Shown: piece after piece, positions 62,509 through 64,000 of the stretch
Numbering within the stretch: position 1 is the stretch's first letter
How the letters are laid out: every line of letters starts with the position of its first letter
Assembly (NCBI GenBank): GCA_003213615.1
Contig: QCMQ01000001.1
Coordinates: forward strand, 1 to 64,000
DNA: 64,000 bases
Reading direction: 5' to 3'
Source: Pelagibacteraceae bacterium AG-422-D23
Lineage (GTDB): Bacteria; Pseudomonadota; Alphaproteobacteria; Pelagibacterales; Pelagibacteraceae
Position numbers and translations under genes: made by a program
Notes under the pieces: model-generated
The model's database searches: none
What the model was told of the DNA's origin: nothing
Seen by the model: only the letters and a program-made list of their open reading frames with translations

Positions 62509-63837
62509 CTATGCAACCTTCTGTTCTGAATTAGCTATAATTTCACCGAATAAAGTGTTTCTGTTACTATCTTTAATTTTTACCTTCACTATTTTACCAA
62601 TGTCATTCTTTTTACCATTAAAAATTACAGATGTCATATACTCAGATCTACCAAAAGCTTTACTTTTATCGTCGGTTAAATTTTCAACCAAAACATCAAT
62701 AACTTTACCCTCCAATGATTTGTTCATTTCGATTTGATTTTCGAATAAGATGATTTGAATTTTTTCTAATCTTTCAACAGAAATTTTTTTTTTAATTAAT
62801 TCTAAATTTTCAGCGACTGTTCCAGGTCTTGGACTAAATATAAATGAATAAGAGTTAATAAATTTAATCCTTTCAATTAATCTAATAGTATCCTTAAAAT
62901 CCTGATCTTCTTCACCAGGATAACCTATTATAAAATCACTTGAAAATTCTATATTTGGATTAATTTCTTTTAATTTATCAAAAGTGCTTAAATATTCCTC
63001 AATAGTATGTTTTCTATTCATCGACTTTAAAATTTTATTAGATCCACTTTGAACAGGTAAATGCACAAGTGGCATTAACTTTTTAGAAGTTTTATATGCT
63101 TCAATCAAATCCTCTGTCATATCTTTTGGGTGAGATGTTGTATATCTAACTCTCTTAATTTCAGATAATTTTTCAATATTTAAAATTAAATCTGATAATC
63201 TGTTCCCTTGATTACTATAAGCATTCACATTTTGACCGAGTAAAATTATTTCTCTTGCACCATTATCAACTAAATATTTTGCTTCATCCAAAATTTGTTT
63301 AAATGGTCGAGAATATTCTGGCCCTCTTGTGTATGGGACTACACAAAAATGACAAAACTTATCGCACCCTTCCTGAATAGTTAAGAAAGACGAAACTTTT
63401 CCAGCTTCATTTTTTATTTTACTCAAATATTTAAACTTTGAAACTGCATCAAATTCAGTTTCTTCAATCTTTTTCTTTTTTTTAGTATAATTCAAAATTG
63501 TATCATTAATTTTATGATAAGCTTGGGGACCAATAACTAAATCTATGTAAGGTTCTCTTTTAAGCATCTCTTGATTTTCTGCTTGAGCGACGCACCCTGC
63601 AATAATCACCAATGGCTTTTTTTTAGATCTAAAAATTTTTTTTACTCTACCTATTTCATGATAAACTTTTTCTTTTGCCTTGTCTCTGATATGACATGTG
63701 TTTAAAAGATAGCAGTTTGCTTCTTCATATTTTTCTGTTTTTTCATAACCAATTTTTTTAACTGAATCGTATATTCTATTGGAGTCATACTCATTCATTT
63801 GACATCCAAAAGTTTTAATAAATATTTTTTGATTCAT
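62509..63837 (-). CDS. miaB: tRNA-2-methylthio-N6-dimethylallyladenosine synthase MiaB
   Basis: Radical-SAM methylthiolation of i6A37 in tRNA. 442 aa. N-terminal cluster Cys in FGCQMNEYD, NTCHIRD and AGCVAQ; radical-SAM CDKFCHFC near residue 158; TRAM domain at the C terminus. Third-to-last base context shows it follows fur by 2 nt. Confidence 0.96.
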   Translation of the reverse strand: MNQKIFIKTFGCQMNEYDSNRIYDSVKKIGYEKTEKYEEANCYLLNTCHIRDKAKEKVYHEIGRVKKIFRSKKKPLVIIAGCVAQAENQEMLKREPYIDLVIGPQAYHKINDTILNYTKKKKKIEETEFDAVSKFKYLSKIKNEAGKVSSFLTIQEGCDKFCHFCVVPYTRGPEYSRPFKQILDEAKYLVDNGAREIILLGQNVNAYSNQGNRLSDLILNIEKLSEIKRVRYTTSHPKDMTEDLIEAYKTSKKLMPLVHLPVQSGSNKILKSMNRKHTIEEYLSTFDKLKEINPNIEFSSDFIIGYPGEEDQDFKDTIRLIERIKFINSYSFIFSPRPGTVAENLELIKKKISVERLEKIQIILFENQIEMNKSLEGKVIDVLVENLTDDKSKAFGRSEYMTSVIFNGKKNDIGKIVKVKIKDSNRNTLFGEIIANSEQKVA

Positions 63838-63839
63838 AA

Positions 63840-64000
63840 TTATTGGGATTTTTTCTTAACCCCATATAATTCTAATTTATGATCTACTAATTTATATCCA
63901 TATTTTTCTGCAACTTTTTTTTGCAGCTTTTCAATTTCTTCGTCTACAAATTCAATAATTTCACCAGTTTTCACATCTATTAAATGATCGTGATGGCCTT
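63840..64000 (-). CDS. fur: Fur/Mur-family ferric uptake regulator, C-terminal part (cut by window end)
   Basis: Enters from the right edge and ends at TAA 63840-63842; 52 residues are seen. GHHDHLIDVKTGEIIEFVDE is the metal-binding C-terminal domain of Fur, with HHDH, followed by IEKLQKKVAEKYGYKLVDHKLELYG, also typical. Distinct from the Irr-like protein at 45472. 2 nt upstream of miaB, the conserved alphaproteobacterial order. Only the dimerisation/metal domain is visible, so Fur versus Mur cannot be told. Confidence 0.85.
   Translation of the reverse strand, partial: GHHDHLIDVKTGEIIEFVDEEIEKLQKKVAEKYGYKLVDHKLELYGVKKKSQ

Overview
The window looks like a streamlined, very AT-rich alphaproteobacterial chromosome of the SAR11 / Candidatus Pelagibacter type. 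The reasons are the extreme AT bias on both strands, the Lys/Asn/Ile-rich proteins, the near absence of intergenic DNA, many stop/start overlaps, and alphaproteobacterial markers (Irr next to fabA-fabB-fabI; Suv3-type helicase / FdxA / CarD; fur-miaB-phoH-ybeY-lnt-metK; a TAXI-TRAP fused permease). No prophage, insertion sequence, CRISPR array or rRNA operon was seen. Assignment is by gene content and recall, not by a database search.

Layout. 1-6065: the 3' end of an unidentified + strand gene, then gltD-gltB (NADPH glutamate synthase, - strand). 6210-12160: uppP (+), then aceE-aceF-EamA exporter (-); this aceE carries its own N-terminal lipoyl domain. 12317-17122: tRNA-Arg(ACG) followed within 8 nt by a family-25 glycosyltransferase gene, a hot-dog thioesterase, and a TAXI TRAP transporter (binding protein then fused permease, separated by a hairpin). 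17205-20245: acetoacetyl-CoA synthetase followed by a broken aminotransferase gene that has lost its PLP-lysine segment. 20419-24631: helicase, TerB-like protein, FdxA, CarD, then a convergent 30-codon Lys/Ala peptide gene. 24831-31755: acyl-CoA synthetase right behind tRNA-Leu(CAA), YqaA, DsbB, Coq7, HNH nuclease, esterase, HIG1 protein, TlpA-like thioredoxin, argH. 31752-33811: small LptM-like lipoprotein, lysA, plsC.

33808-43556: dnaN and dnaA (-), a repeat-bearing 312-bp gap that may be origin or dnaA control DNA, rpsT, mutM, then ubiE-ubiB-coaBC-dut-thiF/moeB-SH3 (+). 42957-48493: DUF3501, Fe-S oxidoreductase and rubrerythrin genes, Irr-like regulator, fabA-fabB-fabI; two Irr-box-like sites sit in front of rubrerythrin and irr. 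48512-51568: asparagine synthetase-like protein and a glycosyltransferase. 51703-58248: nusA-infB-rbfA-rpsO-pnp, with nusA preceded by a textbook promoter and an intrinsic terminator in its leader. 58348-64000: fur-miaB-phoH-ybeY-lnt-metK (-), with fur cut by the window end.

Most notable: the terminator in the nusA leader, the terminator between the TRAP binding-protein and permease genes, the lipoyl-domain fusion in the pyruvate dehydrogenase E1, a real pseudogene in a genome type where pseudogenes are rare, two coding genes starting 7-8 nt after a tRNA CCA end, a histone-tail-like micro-protein, and six convergent gene pairs that share one TTAA/TTAG for both stop codons.
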